64,000 bases of DNA from Oxynema aestuarii AP17 (GTDB lineage Bacteria > Cyanobacteriota > Cyanobacteriia > Cyanobacteriales > Laspinemataceae). A program made the position numbers and the translations under genes. Below the pieces are notes generated by a model. It worked only from the letters and a program-made list of their open reading frames with translations. It searched no databases and was not told where the DNA came from. Positions 28,400-35,549 of the stretch are shown here, in pieces (position 1 is the first letter of the stretch; each line of letters begins with the position of its first letter). The stretch spans positions 1,736,001 to 1,800,000 of the forward strand of contig NZ_CP051167.1 in the NCBI RefSeq assembly GCF_012295525.1, in the 5' to 3' direction.

Positions 28400-29128
28400 T
28401 TAGTCGCCAGAAATTTCACTATTGAGTGCTTTACTGGCAACTCTCGTGACGTAAATCGTACCGAAAATGGTGACGATCGCCCCGACAATTTTAAACGCAG
28501 TTTCCGCCCCGGTACTATTTTGGGCGTCGGTTCCGATCGTCGCCAATCGGGCTAACGATCCGATATAAACGTACATAATCGTACCGGGCAGCATTCCCAA
28601 ACAGCCGATCGCATAATCGCGCAAGGAAACTCGTGTTACGCCAAAGGCATAGTTTAAAAGATTAAAAGGGAAAAAGGGCGAAAGTCGAGTTAAAACCACA
28701 ATTTTTAATCCTTCCCTCGCTACGGCATCGTCAACGGCTTTAAATTTTTGATTGCCTTTAATTTGGCTTTCAACCCAACTGCGTGCCAGGTAGCGACCGA
28801 TTAAAAAGGCCACTATTGCCCCTACAGTTGCCGCGACGAATACGTACAGGGAACCCAAGCCGATCCCAAAAATCACTCCCGCACCAAGGGTGAGGATAGA
28901 ACCGGGAATAAAGAGAACGGTGGCAAGAATATAGATGGCCATAAAAATCGCAATGCCGAGGATTCCTAAGTCTTGAATCCACTGGAGGGCATCGCGCAAA
29001 TAGGTTTGAATTCCTAAATATTTACCTGTAACGACAAGAGCGGCAATTAGGACGGAAACAAGAATAATTTTGCCATTTTTTTTAACTTTAGACGTTCCGT
29101 TTTGCTCTCGTTCTGACTGTTGAGTCAC
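28400..29128 (-). CDS. TVP38/TMEM64-family (VTT domain) membrane protein
   Basis: About 242 residues from the GTG at 29128, which has a GGAAGGGGG element just upstream; a GTG at 29182 is the alternative. Hydrophobic segments include ILVSVLIAALVVTG, LGILGIAIFMAIYILATVLFIP, GSLYVFVAATVGAIVAFLIG and FKIVGAIVTIFGTIYV. The VTT/DedA signature FIPGSILTLGAGVIFG and LTRLSPFFPFNLLNYAFG are conserved. Related proteins act in membrane lipid scrambling or membrane homeostasis; the bacterial role is uncertain. Position directly upstream of the MerA-like flavoprotein suggests joint function. Confidence 0.88.
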   Translation of the reverse strand: MTQQSEREQNGTSKVKKNGKIILVSVLIAALVVTGKYLGIQTYLRDALQWIQDLGILGIAIFMAIYILATVLFIPGSILTLGAGVIFGIGLGSLYVFVAATVGAIVAFLIGRYLARSWVESQIKGNQKFKAVDDAVAREGLKIVVLTRLSPFFPFNLLNYAFGVTRVSLRDYAIGCLGMLPGTIMYVYIGSLARLATIGTDAQNSTGAETAFKIVGAIVTIFGTIYVTRVASKALNSEISGD

Positions 29129-29192
29129 GATCCCCCCTTCCCTTGTTTTGAAGATAAGTAGCCGTTCAAAAATCTTTCCCACGGATGAGGGA

Positions 29193-29220
29193 TTTTAGAT
29201 TTTAGAGTTTAGATTTTAGA
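29193..29220. repeat. Heptanucleotide tandem repeat (TTTTAGA x4)
   Basis: Four head-to-tail units, the third being GTTTAGA. Located between the TVP38 gene and the debranching-enzyme gene, on the promoter side of the former. Same unit as at 2703-2723 and 25582-25595. Confidence 0.7.
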
Positions 29221-29300
29221 TTCAAAGGGTAGCGCTTCTGTTGTAGGTTTTATTATTCTTTTCCTCACTTTTGACGCTCGCTTGTTTTCCGCGATCGCTC

Positions 29301-31316
29301 TCACTTGCCGATCTTCAAGAATGCCGCCACTCGTAGCACTTCTGCGACGGTCCAGGCTTGAGCGATCGCCCCTTGCGGTCGGAAGGGAGGGTCGCCGTCG
29401 AAAATCTCGCTGAGACTGCCGACTCCGGCTTCGATGAGGCTGTCGGCGATCGGGTCGAGGAAGCTTAAGGCGCGATCGCGATCGCCGTATACTTTGAAAT
29501 CGGCTAAAATATAATGCCCTAACAACCATCCCCACACCGTCCCCTGATGGTAAGCTCCATCGCGCTGGAGGACGTCGCCGCCGTAATGACCGACATAATC
29601 GCGATGGTGGGGGCTGAGACTGCGTAAGCCGTAGGACGACAGGAGCGATCGCCCGCACACCTCCACCACGGCGCGCTGTTGGGGCGCACTCAAGGGGCTG
29701 TAAGGTAGAGAAACAGCAAAAATTTGGTTGGGACGCAAGGAAGAATCGCGACCTTGGGGGGTATCGATGACATCGTCACAATATCCGGCAGATTCGTTCC
29801 AAAATCGCTCGAAACCGACGCTCGCCGCTTGCGCCATCTGCCGATAGAGATCGGTCCGTTTCCCTAATTTTTTGCCGAACCTAACCATCGACTGCAAAGC
29901 GTTGTACCACAAGGCATTCACTTCGATCGGCTTGCCGACGCGCGGGGTCACCACCCAATCGCCGACTTTGGCATCCATCCAGGTCAACTGCACCCCCGGT
30001 TCCCCCGCATATAACAGACCATCCGCCGGATCGACTTGGATGTTATAACGAGTGCCTTTTGCGTGCCACTCGACGATTTCGACCAGCAAGGGCCACAACT
30101 GTTTGAGGAATTTTTTATCTTTTGTAGCTTCGTAATAGGCGCGAACGGCTTCGACGTACCACAGGGTCGCATCGACGGTGTTGTAATCGGGGGTTTCGCC
30201 TGCGTCGGGAAAGCGGTTGGGAATCATGCCGCGATCGCAGTAACGGGCGAAGGTTTGCAAAATCGTGCGCGTCAGCTTGGGTCGTCCGGTACAGAGGGTC
30301 AATCCACTCAGGGCGATCGCCAGATCCCGGCCCCAGTCGCCAAACCAATGATATCCGGCCACGATCGTTTTGCCGTCCGGATTTTCCGGCGAGGGACGGT
30401 TGACGACAAATTGATCGGCGGCGAGGACGAGGCGATCGACCCATTGCGGGGCTTTACGGTGTAAGGCATAAACTTTCTTGCCCTTTTTTTTGAGTCCTTT
30501 CGCTGTTTTAGCCAATTTCAACAACTGGCGATCGCCTTGTCGATGCACTGCCAGGGCCTGGGTTCCGTCGAGAATCGGTTGGCTGTGGGTCGTGACGACG
30601 AGGGTGAGGGAGTCGCCGGGATGCAGTTCGCGCTTGAAGGTGACCACGTGCAAGGCATCTTCGGCGCGATCGAGGCCGCGATCGCCCTCGACGGCGAGAT
30701 CGAGTCCGTAATGCCAATCGTGGGCCGGAGACACCTCGCATCCGGGGGCGAGGAGATAGTAGGGAATCGCGGTGGTAAAGGCGGTGACGCAAACGCCGTT
30801 ATCGACGCGATCGACGCGCATCTGACGATCGCCGCCTCGGGTAGAATGGTGGCGATCGCGGTAAGTCGCCAATCCCTTACAACTCAAGGTCACGGGCAAA
30901 CTGGCGCGCCGCAATTGATAGCGAATGTAGGTGGTATTTTCGCCGCGATGCATCCAAATGCGCTTTTCTAATAAAGCATCGGCAAAGGCATAATGCCAGA
31001 CCGGAATGCTGCCGTCTAAATAAAACCGTTCGATCCACGGATAAACGTCCGGTTCGACGGTTCCATCGAGCCAGCGATTGACAAATAATGGATAAAATCG
31101 GCGATTGTATTGCGCCGTCGTGTCGAGTTTCGACACTAGTAAGGTATGTCCTAACGGCGGTTGCAGGGCCGCTACCAGCAACCCGTGATAGCGTCGGGTT
31201 TGCATCCCGGAAACCGTTCCCGAGGCAAAGCTTCCCGTTCCGTTGGTCACCAGCCATTCGCGATCGTTCGCTAATGCTGGATGGCTACAAATTTCTCGTC
31301 CAAATTGAATAGTCAC
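29301..31316 (-). CDS. Glycogen debranching enzyme (amylo-alpha-1,6-glucosidase)
   Basis: About 671 residues. The N-terminal GDE_N domain (about 1-300) begins VTIQFGREICSHPALANDREWLVTNGTGSFASGTV, with QTRRYHGLLVAA. The C-terminal (alpha/alpha)6 catalytic domain (about 330-670) carries TIVAGYHWFGDWGRDLAIALSGL, PDYNTVDATLWYVEAV and GAYHQGTVWGWLLGHYI. This architecture is the GH133-type debranching enzyme, which hydrolyses alpha-1,6 branches left by phosphorylase. The start is uncertain: the GTG at 31316 matches where family homology begins, and the ATG at 31343 is nearby. A longer upstream extension is open but looks non-coding. It acts in cytoplasmic glycogen turnover. Confidence 0.9.
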   Translation of the reverse strand: MTIQFGREICSHPALANDREWLVTNGTGSFASGTVSGMQTRRYHGLLVAALQPPLGHTLLVSKLDTTAQYNRRFYPLFVNRWLDGTVEPDVYPWIERFYLDGSIPVWHYAFADALLEKRIWMHRGENTTYIRYQLRRASLPVTLSCKGLATYRDRHHSTRGGDRQMRVDRVDNGVCVTAFTTAIPYYLLAPGCEVSPAHDWHYGLDLAVEGDRGLDRAEDALHVVTFKRELHPGDSLTLVVTTHSQPILDGTQALAVHRQGDRQLLKLAKTAKGLKKKGKKVYALHRKAPQWVDRLVLAADQFVVNRPSPENPDGKTIVAGYHWFGDWGRDLAIALSGLTLCTGRPKLTRTILQTFARYCDRGMIPNRFPDAGETPDYNTVDATLWYVEAVRAYYEATKDKKFLKQLWPLLVEIVEWHAKGTRYNIQVDPADGLLYAGEPGVQLTWMDAKVGDWVVTPRVGKPIEVNALWYNALQSMVRFGKKLGKRTDLYRQMAQAASVGFERFWNESAGYCDDVIDTPQGRDSSLRPNQIFAVSLPYSPLSAPQQRAVVEVCGRSLLSSYGLRSLSPHHRDYVGHYGGDVLQRDGAYHQGTVWGWLLGHYILADFKVYGDRDRALSFLDPIADSLIEAGVGSLSEIFDGDPPFRPQGAIAQAWTVAEVLRVAAFLKIGK

Positions 31317-31579
31317 GATCGCGATCGCTCGTCTTCTCGGCATGGCGATCGATTGGAGTCGGCGATCGGGCGATCGTTTCCAATCTTTCACCCATTGCAA
31401 AATATAGCAGTTCCTCAACCTTTCTACGAAATGCCCTAAAACTGGGCATCTCATCCCCATAACCTTGTCAAAATTTGGAAAAACGGTTGAGAATGGCGAT
31501 CGATGCACCCTGAAATCAACAACATTGGATCGAGACGGCGCGATCGATCGGCGATCGGCTGGGGCTTTACGAACGCCCT

Positions 31580-31813
31580 TTATTCACTTTTCCCGGCGCA
31601 AGGATTCGCCTCGGTTTTCCCGGCGCAAGGATTCGCCTCGGTTTTCCCGGCGCAAGGATTCGCCTCGGTTTTCCCGGCGCAAGGGTCAGTTTCCACTTCC
31701 GCCCCGGTGTTAGGGTTAGTCGTTTTCCCGGCACAGGGATTTTGGCAACCCATCACCAACCCCAAACTTAAACATGATGCGGCGGCGAGGGTTGAAAACA
31801 AGTTCACTCTCAT
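31580..31813 (-). CDS. Small lipoprotein with NPCAGKTEA tandem repeats
   Basis: 77 residues. AGAGGA precedes the ATG. The signal peptide ends with lipobox LVMGC (lipidated Cys23). The mature part is built of PCAGK units: one NPCAGKTT, a spacer, then DPCAGKTEA and NPCAGKTEA repeats, ending NPCAGKSE. Five PCAGK copies give five regularly spaced cysteines, which could bind metal or form disulfide networks; that is speculation. Small exported cyanobacterial proteins with NPCA-type repeats exist, but I know no function. All frames through the repeat are open because the unit is 27 nt, so the opposite-strand frames are shadows. Confidence 0.75.
   Translation of the reverse strand: MRVNLFSTLAAASCLSLGLVMGCQNPCAGKTTNPNTGAEVETDPCAGKTEANPCAGKTEANPCAGKTEANPCAGKSE
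31588..31684. repeat. 27-nt tandem repeat inside the small lipoprotein gene
   Basis: Three identical 27-nt units (31588-31614, 31615-31641, 31642-31668) and a partial fourth. On the minus strand each encodes one nine-residue NPCAGKTEA block. Perfect identity suggests recent expansion by slippage or recombination. Confidence 0.9.
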
Positions 31814-32267
31814 GGTTTTTATCCTCTACATTTAGTTAAAACGAACTCTATAAAACTCAATCCCCAACCGGATTGGGGTCGAATTTGATTCATGATAACT
31901 GTTATTTCAGCAAAGGAAAATGAGTTTTTGCTGAGAAATTGCTTCCCCGGCGATCGCCCCTGCCAATCCTTCACGAAAAATCAATCGCAAACTCAGGATT
32001 TATTGATGTTTGAAGGGAGTATTTTTCCCTAACATTGACAGGATAAGATCGCTTATCTGGCAGAATAAAATAGTGAAGGATAGAAGGTTCTGCACTTCAC
32101 TAAAAACCCCGGGAAATGGTGAATCTGCCGACGCGCCAGCGTCCGCGCCCGTCGTCCCCCTCACCCGAATGGGCTGTCAATTTCTCGACACCGAAGGGCG
32201 ATCGGATGTAAAAATGTTACTCTACCGATCTACGTTATTTTAAAGCATCCAAATTACTAAAAAGAGA
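31814..32267. other. Divergent promoter region between lipoprotein and cupin genes
   Basis: About 450 nt. Near 31858-31876 there is a short CCCCAACCGGATTGGGG palindrome close to the lipoprotein start. A 77-residue frame at 32010-32243 is not convincing. It likely holds two divergent promoters. Confidence 0.45.
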
Positions 32268-32879
32268 ATGGAAACCACAGATTGGTTGGTGACGGAGGCG
32301 GGGGACTGTTTGCCTTGCGAGGCGCCGGAAGACGATGACTTTCCGGCGCAACCCTATCGCCTCTATCGGTTTTTAACGGAAGTTGAAGATATCCTTAACG
32401 AGTATCAAGACGATCTCGCGCGCTTGAGGGCGATTCGTCCCCGGGTTCGCCGTTTATTGGTCAGTTCCGACTGGTTACAAGGGGAATATCGCGATCCGGA
32501 TCCGAAAACCGGGTGGTCTGTGGTCATGCTTTACGACGAGCCGGATTTTCCCCTGACGGTGCAGATGGTGGCGTGGTCGCCGGGTTGCGTGTCGCCGATT
32601 CACAATCACGGGACGTGGGGGGTGGTGGCGATTGTCGGCGGGGAAGAAAAAAATACATTGTGGCGGCGATCGCCGACCTCACAACATCCCGATCGCCTCG
32701 AACGGGCAGGCGATCGCACCTTCGTTCCCGGCGAAATTGTCAGTTTCCTCCCCGATGCCATTCACTGCGTCGAACCCCTCGGCGACGAACCGACGATTAC
32801 CTTTAATTTATACGGTAAAACTGACTTCGATCGCCGTTTCGAGTTTGACGCGATCGCCCACACCGCCCGCAAGTTCTAG
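32268..32879 (+). CDS. Cupin-fold, cysteine dioxygenase-like metalloprotein
   Basis: 203 residues with the double-stranded beta-helix fold of cysteine dioxygenase type I relatives. Metal-ligand histidines are in SPIHNHGTWGVVAIVGGEE (two His, about residues 110-130) and DAIHCVEPLGDEP (third His, about 163). The C-terminal TITFNLYGKTD strand is typical. It could oxidise a small thiol such as cysteine or 3-mercaptopropionate, but the family is broad and substrate is unproven. Its stop lies next to the stop of the convergent ABA4-like gene. Confidence 0.8.
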   Translation: METTDWLVTEAGDCLPCEAPEDDDFPAQPYRLYRFLTEVEDILNEYQDDLARLRAIRPRVRRLLVSSDWLQGEYRDPDPKTGWSVVMLYDEPDFPLTVQMVAWSPGCVSPIHNHGTWGVVAIVGGEEKNTLWRRSPTSQHPDRLERAGDRTFVPGEIVSFLPDAIHCVEPLGDEPTITFNLYGKTDFDRRFEFDAIAHTARKF

Positions 32880-32880
32880 C

Positions 32881-33336
32881 CTAAGCTTCCGTAGCCGGAG
32901 TTTCCCCCTCCGACGGCGAGAAAAACTGCTCCGTCGCCCAAGTTGTAATAATGTGAGATAATACTCCGAGCGGTCCGGCGAACAAACATAACGCCACCGA
33001 ATGCCTCACAAAGCGTCCGGTTCGCTGTCCTTCCCAATAGACCCAGCGACCGACAAACAAATCCATCACCACGAAATGCACCCATCCCGTAGCGGCGGCC
33101 CCTTCTTCCCCGAAAAAGCGGGCAATATCGGCTAAGGTCGGATTCGCCAAAGCCGCCGCCGATTCGGCGTTCAATTCCCCCGTGAGTAGGTACAAGTAAA
33201 GCCCCGCCAACGGCAAAAAGAACCAGTAAGACGCCATCACCTTGCGGGTGACATCCCAGTTGGGAACTAACAGCATCAAAATCCAAAATGGCAATACGAA
33301 AACATTGGCTAGGGTAAATAACAGTTCTAATGACAT
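32881..33336 (-). CDS. ABA4-like family membrane protein (DUF4281)
   Basis: 151 residues from the ATG at 33336; a GTG at 33348 is also in frame. Four hydrophobic segments: LLFTLANVFVLPFWILMLL, SYWFFLPLAGLYLYLL, GWVHFVVMDLFVGRWVYW and VALCLFAGPLGVLSHIITTW. The motifs FTLANVFVLPFW, HFVVMDLFVGRW and PLGVLSH are hallmarks of ABA4, required for neoxanthin formation in plants. Cyanobacteria do not make neoxanthin by that route, so the role here is unknown, perhaps in carotenoid or membrane biology. Confidence 0.85.
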   Translation of the reverse strand: MSLELLFTLANVFVLPFWILMLLVPNWDVTRKVMASYWFFLPLAGLYLYLLTGELNAESAAALANPTLADIARFFGEEGAAATGWVHFVVMDLFVGRWVYWEGQRTGRFVRHSVALCLFAGPLGVLSHIITTWATEQFFSPSEGETPATEA

Positions 33337-33806
33337 GGCAATTTTCACCCATGGTTTGAAGATGACATCAAAGGATCTCAGTTGCAGGCTCGTCAGCCCG
33401 TAACGGTTGAAATCCTCAAAAGCTTAACAAAAATTTCCGAGATGAGGAATCTCAACCGACCCGATTGCGTCATTTTAATCGGACGGTTACGCTTGAAGTC
33501 AAACCAATGTATCATTAAATATTGAGTTGTCGTATTTTTTGGACTGAAACTAATAGGTTTTCGGACATTTGAGACCCTTTTTCGATCGATCGAACAGGTT
33601 TCTCTTGACTGTGCGATCGCCCCTTAGATCCATTGAGTCCTTACCCGGGGATTAACCAGCTCGGAAAATTCAAGAGAAATTACACAATTGCACTATATAA
33701 CCAGAATTGGTGACTTTTCCGGAGATCGGCGCGATCGCCTCCAGCAATTCAGGCATTTATAATGACAAAGACCGATATTGTTACTCGAATCATCAGGAGA
33801 TTTTCC
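33337..33806. other. Gap upstream of ABA4-like gene and 31-residue peptide
   Basis: About 470 nt, divergent promoter region. AT-rich around 33505-33545. It carries the -10 box described for the small peptide gene; no coding frame of interest. Confidence 0.45.
33758..33763 (+). promoter_or_regulatory. TATAAT -10 element for the 31-residue peptide gene
   Basis: A consensus -10 hexamer that would place the transcript start near 33770 and leave a leader of about 37 nt containing AGGAGA. No strong -35 hexamer is seen at the right distance. Confidence 0.5.
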
Positions 33807-33902
33807 ATGAGCGGACACGATTTATTGATGCTCGTCCTCTTACTCTCGCCCGGTTTGCTGTTGTCGGCGGTGATTATGGGAACCTTTGCTTTTGGTGGTT
33901 GA
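33807..33902 (+). CDS. Small hydrophobic membrane protein, 31 residues
   Basis: A short gene with every expression signal: TATAAT upstream, AGGAGA 6 nt before the ATG, and a GC-rich terminator with a T-run after it. The product begins MSGHDLLMLVLLLSPGLLLS and ends MGTFAFGG, one transmembrane helix. The size and single span recall small subunits of photosystems, cytochrome b6f or NDH-1, but the sequence does not match PsaM, PsbM, PsbX, PetL or others I can recall. The complete transcription unit makes a real gene likely; function unknown. Confidence 0.72.
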   Translation: MSGHDLLMLVLLLSPGLLLSAVIMGTFAFGG

Positions 33903-33936
33903 GGTCCCTCAGATCGATCGCCACTCTTGAAAATTC

Positions 33937-33967
33937 GTGGGGGGGCAAAATGCCCACCCCTATTTTT
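33937..33967 (+). terminator. Intrinsic terminator after the 31-residue peptide gene
   Basis: GGGGGGGCA / TGCCCACCCC stem with one G.A mismatch and an AAA loop, followed by TATTTTT. It sits 35 nt after the peptide stop codon. Confidence 0.75.
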
Positions 33968-34162
33968 AGGCCATGTCCTCTAATCGAGCGGCCAATAGAT
34001 CGATCGGAACCGCATAAATCTGTCTAAAGATAGAGCGCTAACGTTTAAGCTCATTCTTGAGATAGTTTCAAACCCCTTTCATTCTTGTTTAGTCTGGAGA
34101 TAGCACCAGAACTTGGGTTATAAAATAGTGCTATTTTTTGAAACGTTCCAGAGTGAATAAAA

Positions 34163-34762
34163 ATGAAATTGAATTTTAAACAAATCTCTCGCTTAACGTT
34201 GGTTAGTAGTTTTTGTGCATTATTGACCGGATTTACACCGATTTCCCTGGCGGCGACGGCGCGGCGATCGCCTCAAACTCACCCTAGTTTAAGCAGAAAC
34301 AATACGATCGCCGATGCTACCAATGCCTGCCGACGGGCGATCGCCCCTGACGGCTTGAACGTCCGCCAAAAACCTTGGGGAGACAGTCCGTTAATCGGCG
34401 AAATTCCTTTCGGAGAAACGCTGTCCATTGACAACCTCGGCGATAACGGTTGGGTGGCGATTTCCTCACCTTATGAAGGCTACGTGCGCGCGCTGAATAT
34501 TGGTTACTGCGATCGCGCCGTCAATCCACCTCTCCAAGAATGCCGGGAAATCGGGGATCCTCAAGGATTGACCGTTCGTGCTCGACCCCGCAGCGATAGC
34601 GCGATCGTCGCGCAGTTGACCCACCGCGAACAAGTGGCGATCGAAAATCTCGGAGATAACGGTTGGGTTCCGATCTATTCGCCGTTTTCCGGCTATGTGA
34701 GAGCCAACGGTTTAGAAGATTGCACCGATTCGATTCTTAGCGAGGAAATGGAAGATCGATAA
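34163..34762 (+). CDS. Exported protein with two bacterial SH3 domains
   Basis: 199 residues. A signal peptide (LTLVSSFCALLTGFTPISLA, cleaved near residue 31) is followed by two SH3b repeats: CRRAIAPDGLNVRQKP...LGDNGWVAISSPYEGYVRA (about 56-112) and CREIGDPQGLTVRARP...LGDNGWVPIYSPFSGYVRA (about 124-184). The LNVR/LTVRARP and GWV-GYVRA cores are diagnostic. Each repeat has flanking cysteines. SH3b domains bind peptidoglycan or peptides; a periplasmic or cell-surface role is likely, with no enzymatic domain present. Confidence 0.85.
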   Translation: MKLNFKQISRLTLVSSFCALLTGFTPISLAATARRSPQTHPSLSRNNTIADATNACRRAIAPDGLNVRQKPWGDSPLIGEIPFGETLSIDNLGDNGWVAISSPYEGYVRALNIGYCDRAVNPPLQECREIGDPQGLTVRARPRSDSAIVAQLTHREQVAIENLGDNGWVPIYSPFSGYVRANGLEDCTDSILSEEMEDR

Positions 34763-34978
34763 GAACGGTCTGGGATGACCGTCGAGGTTCAACTATCCAT
34801 TTGAACAATTTTTGTAACCGATTGAGTGAGTAAATTCTCAACTCCATGACGGTCTTTTTCCGCGATCGAAACTTTAAAGTCAGCGCGATCGAGATGAAGA
34901 GTTAATGAAGAAAGGGTTTACTCTCTTTTTTTTTTGAGAGTTCGCAGATAAGTTAGAGAGGTTTCAGGGTGTTACTTT

Positions 34979-35182
34979 ATGGATGTTCTAATGCCTGTGA
35001 TTACTCCATCAATTGCCGAAGACTCGAACAAACCTCTCGCGGTTCTAAGCGGGGATCGAGTGTACGTCGTTTATCCGACAGGGGAAGTCGAAACTATTTG
35101 CGGCGATCGCGAATCCTTTCCCGCTCAGATTAAAGCCGTTCTCAAAACTTGTCTGGTTTGGGGCGATTTAGCCACCATCTAG
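34979..35182 (+). CDS. Hypothetical small protein, 67 residues
   Basis: Begins MDVLMPVITPSIAEDS and continues PLAVLSGDRVYVVYPTGEVETICGDRES...LKTCLVWGDLATI. Soluble, mixed alpha/beta pattern, two cysteines. An AGGG lies about 12 nt before the ATG. The region has no competing frame. I recognise no family; treated as a probable real gene because of composition. Confidence 0.5.
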   Translation: MDVLMPVITPSIAEDSNKPLAVLSGDRVYVVYPTGEVETICGDRESFPAQIKAVLKTCLVWGDLATI

Positions 35183-35227
35183 ATCGGTCAACACTTTGCA
35201 AGTTTGGGCATTCCTCTTAAGTTGAAT

Positions 35228-35408
35228 AATATAGCAATCCTGAAATTGAAACGTTTTCGGGTTATCCCTTATCACTGTTCTGCGATCGCTCGTCACTCGA
35301 TTGATGCGAGCTCCAGCGATCGCCAGAGGTTTAGTCCCATTTGCATTTACTGTTTACTCGTCCTCGCTCATGTCTGTTTGTTGAACCAGTCCATAGGATT
35401 GCTATATT
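35228..35408. mobile_element. Candidate 181-nt MITE with 14-bp terminal inverted repeats
   Basis: AATATAGCAATCCT at 35228-35241 is exactly complementary to AGGATTGCTATATT at 35395-35408. TA dinucleotides at both tips fit the TA target duplication of IS630/Tc1 elements. The interior encodes no protein. It sits in the 367-nt gap between a small gene and the EAL protein, which otherwise holds only AT-rich sequence. Confidence 0.5.
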
Positions 35409-35549
35409 TTTCTCTGTTTTTTGATAAAACTTTCTAAAAAAATCAATATTTACAGTCTTTTCAAACAACAATTTTTTATTTCATTTCACCTTTAAAGCAG
35501 GGGCGATCGCCGATCCAGAATGACCGAATCATAAGATAGGCGATCGCCC

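Noticed and set aside
31465-31835. Open plus-strand frames through the 27-nt repeats
   Set aside because: The repeat length is a multiple of three, so all frames stay open; only the minus-strand frame has a signal peptide, lipobox and ribosome-binding site.
32010-32243. 77-residue plus-strand frame before the cupin gene
   Set aside because: No ribosome-binding site and no conserved-looking segment; likely leader DNA.
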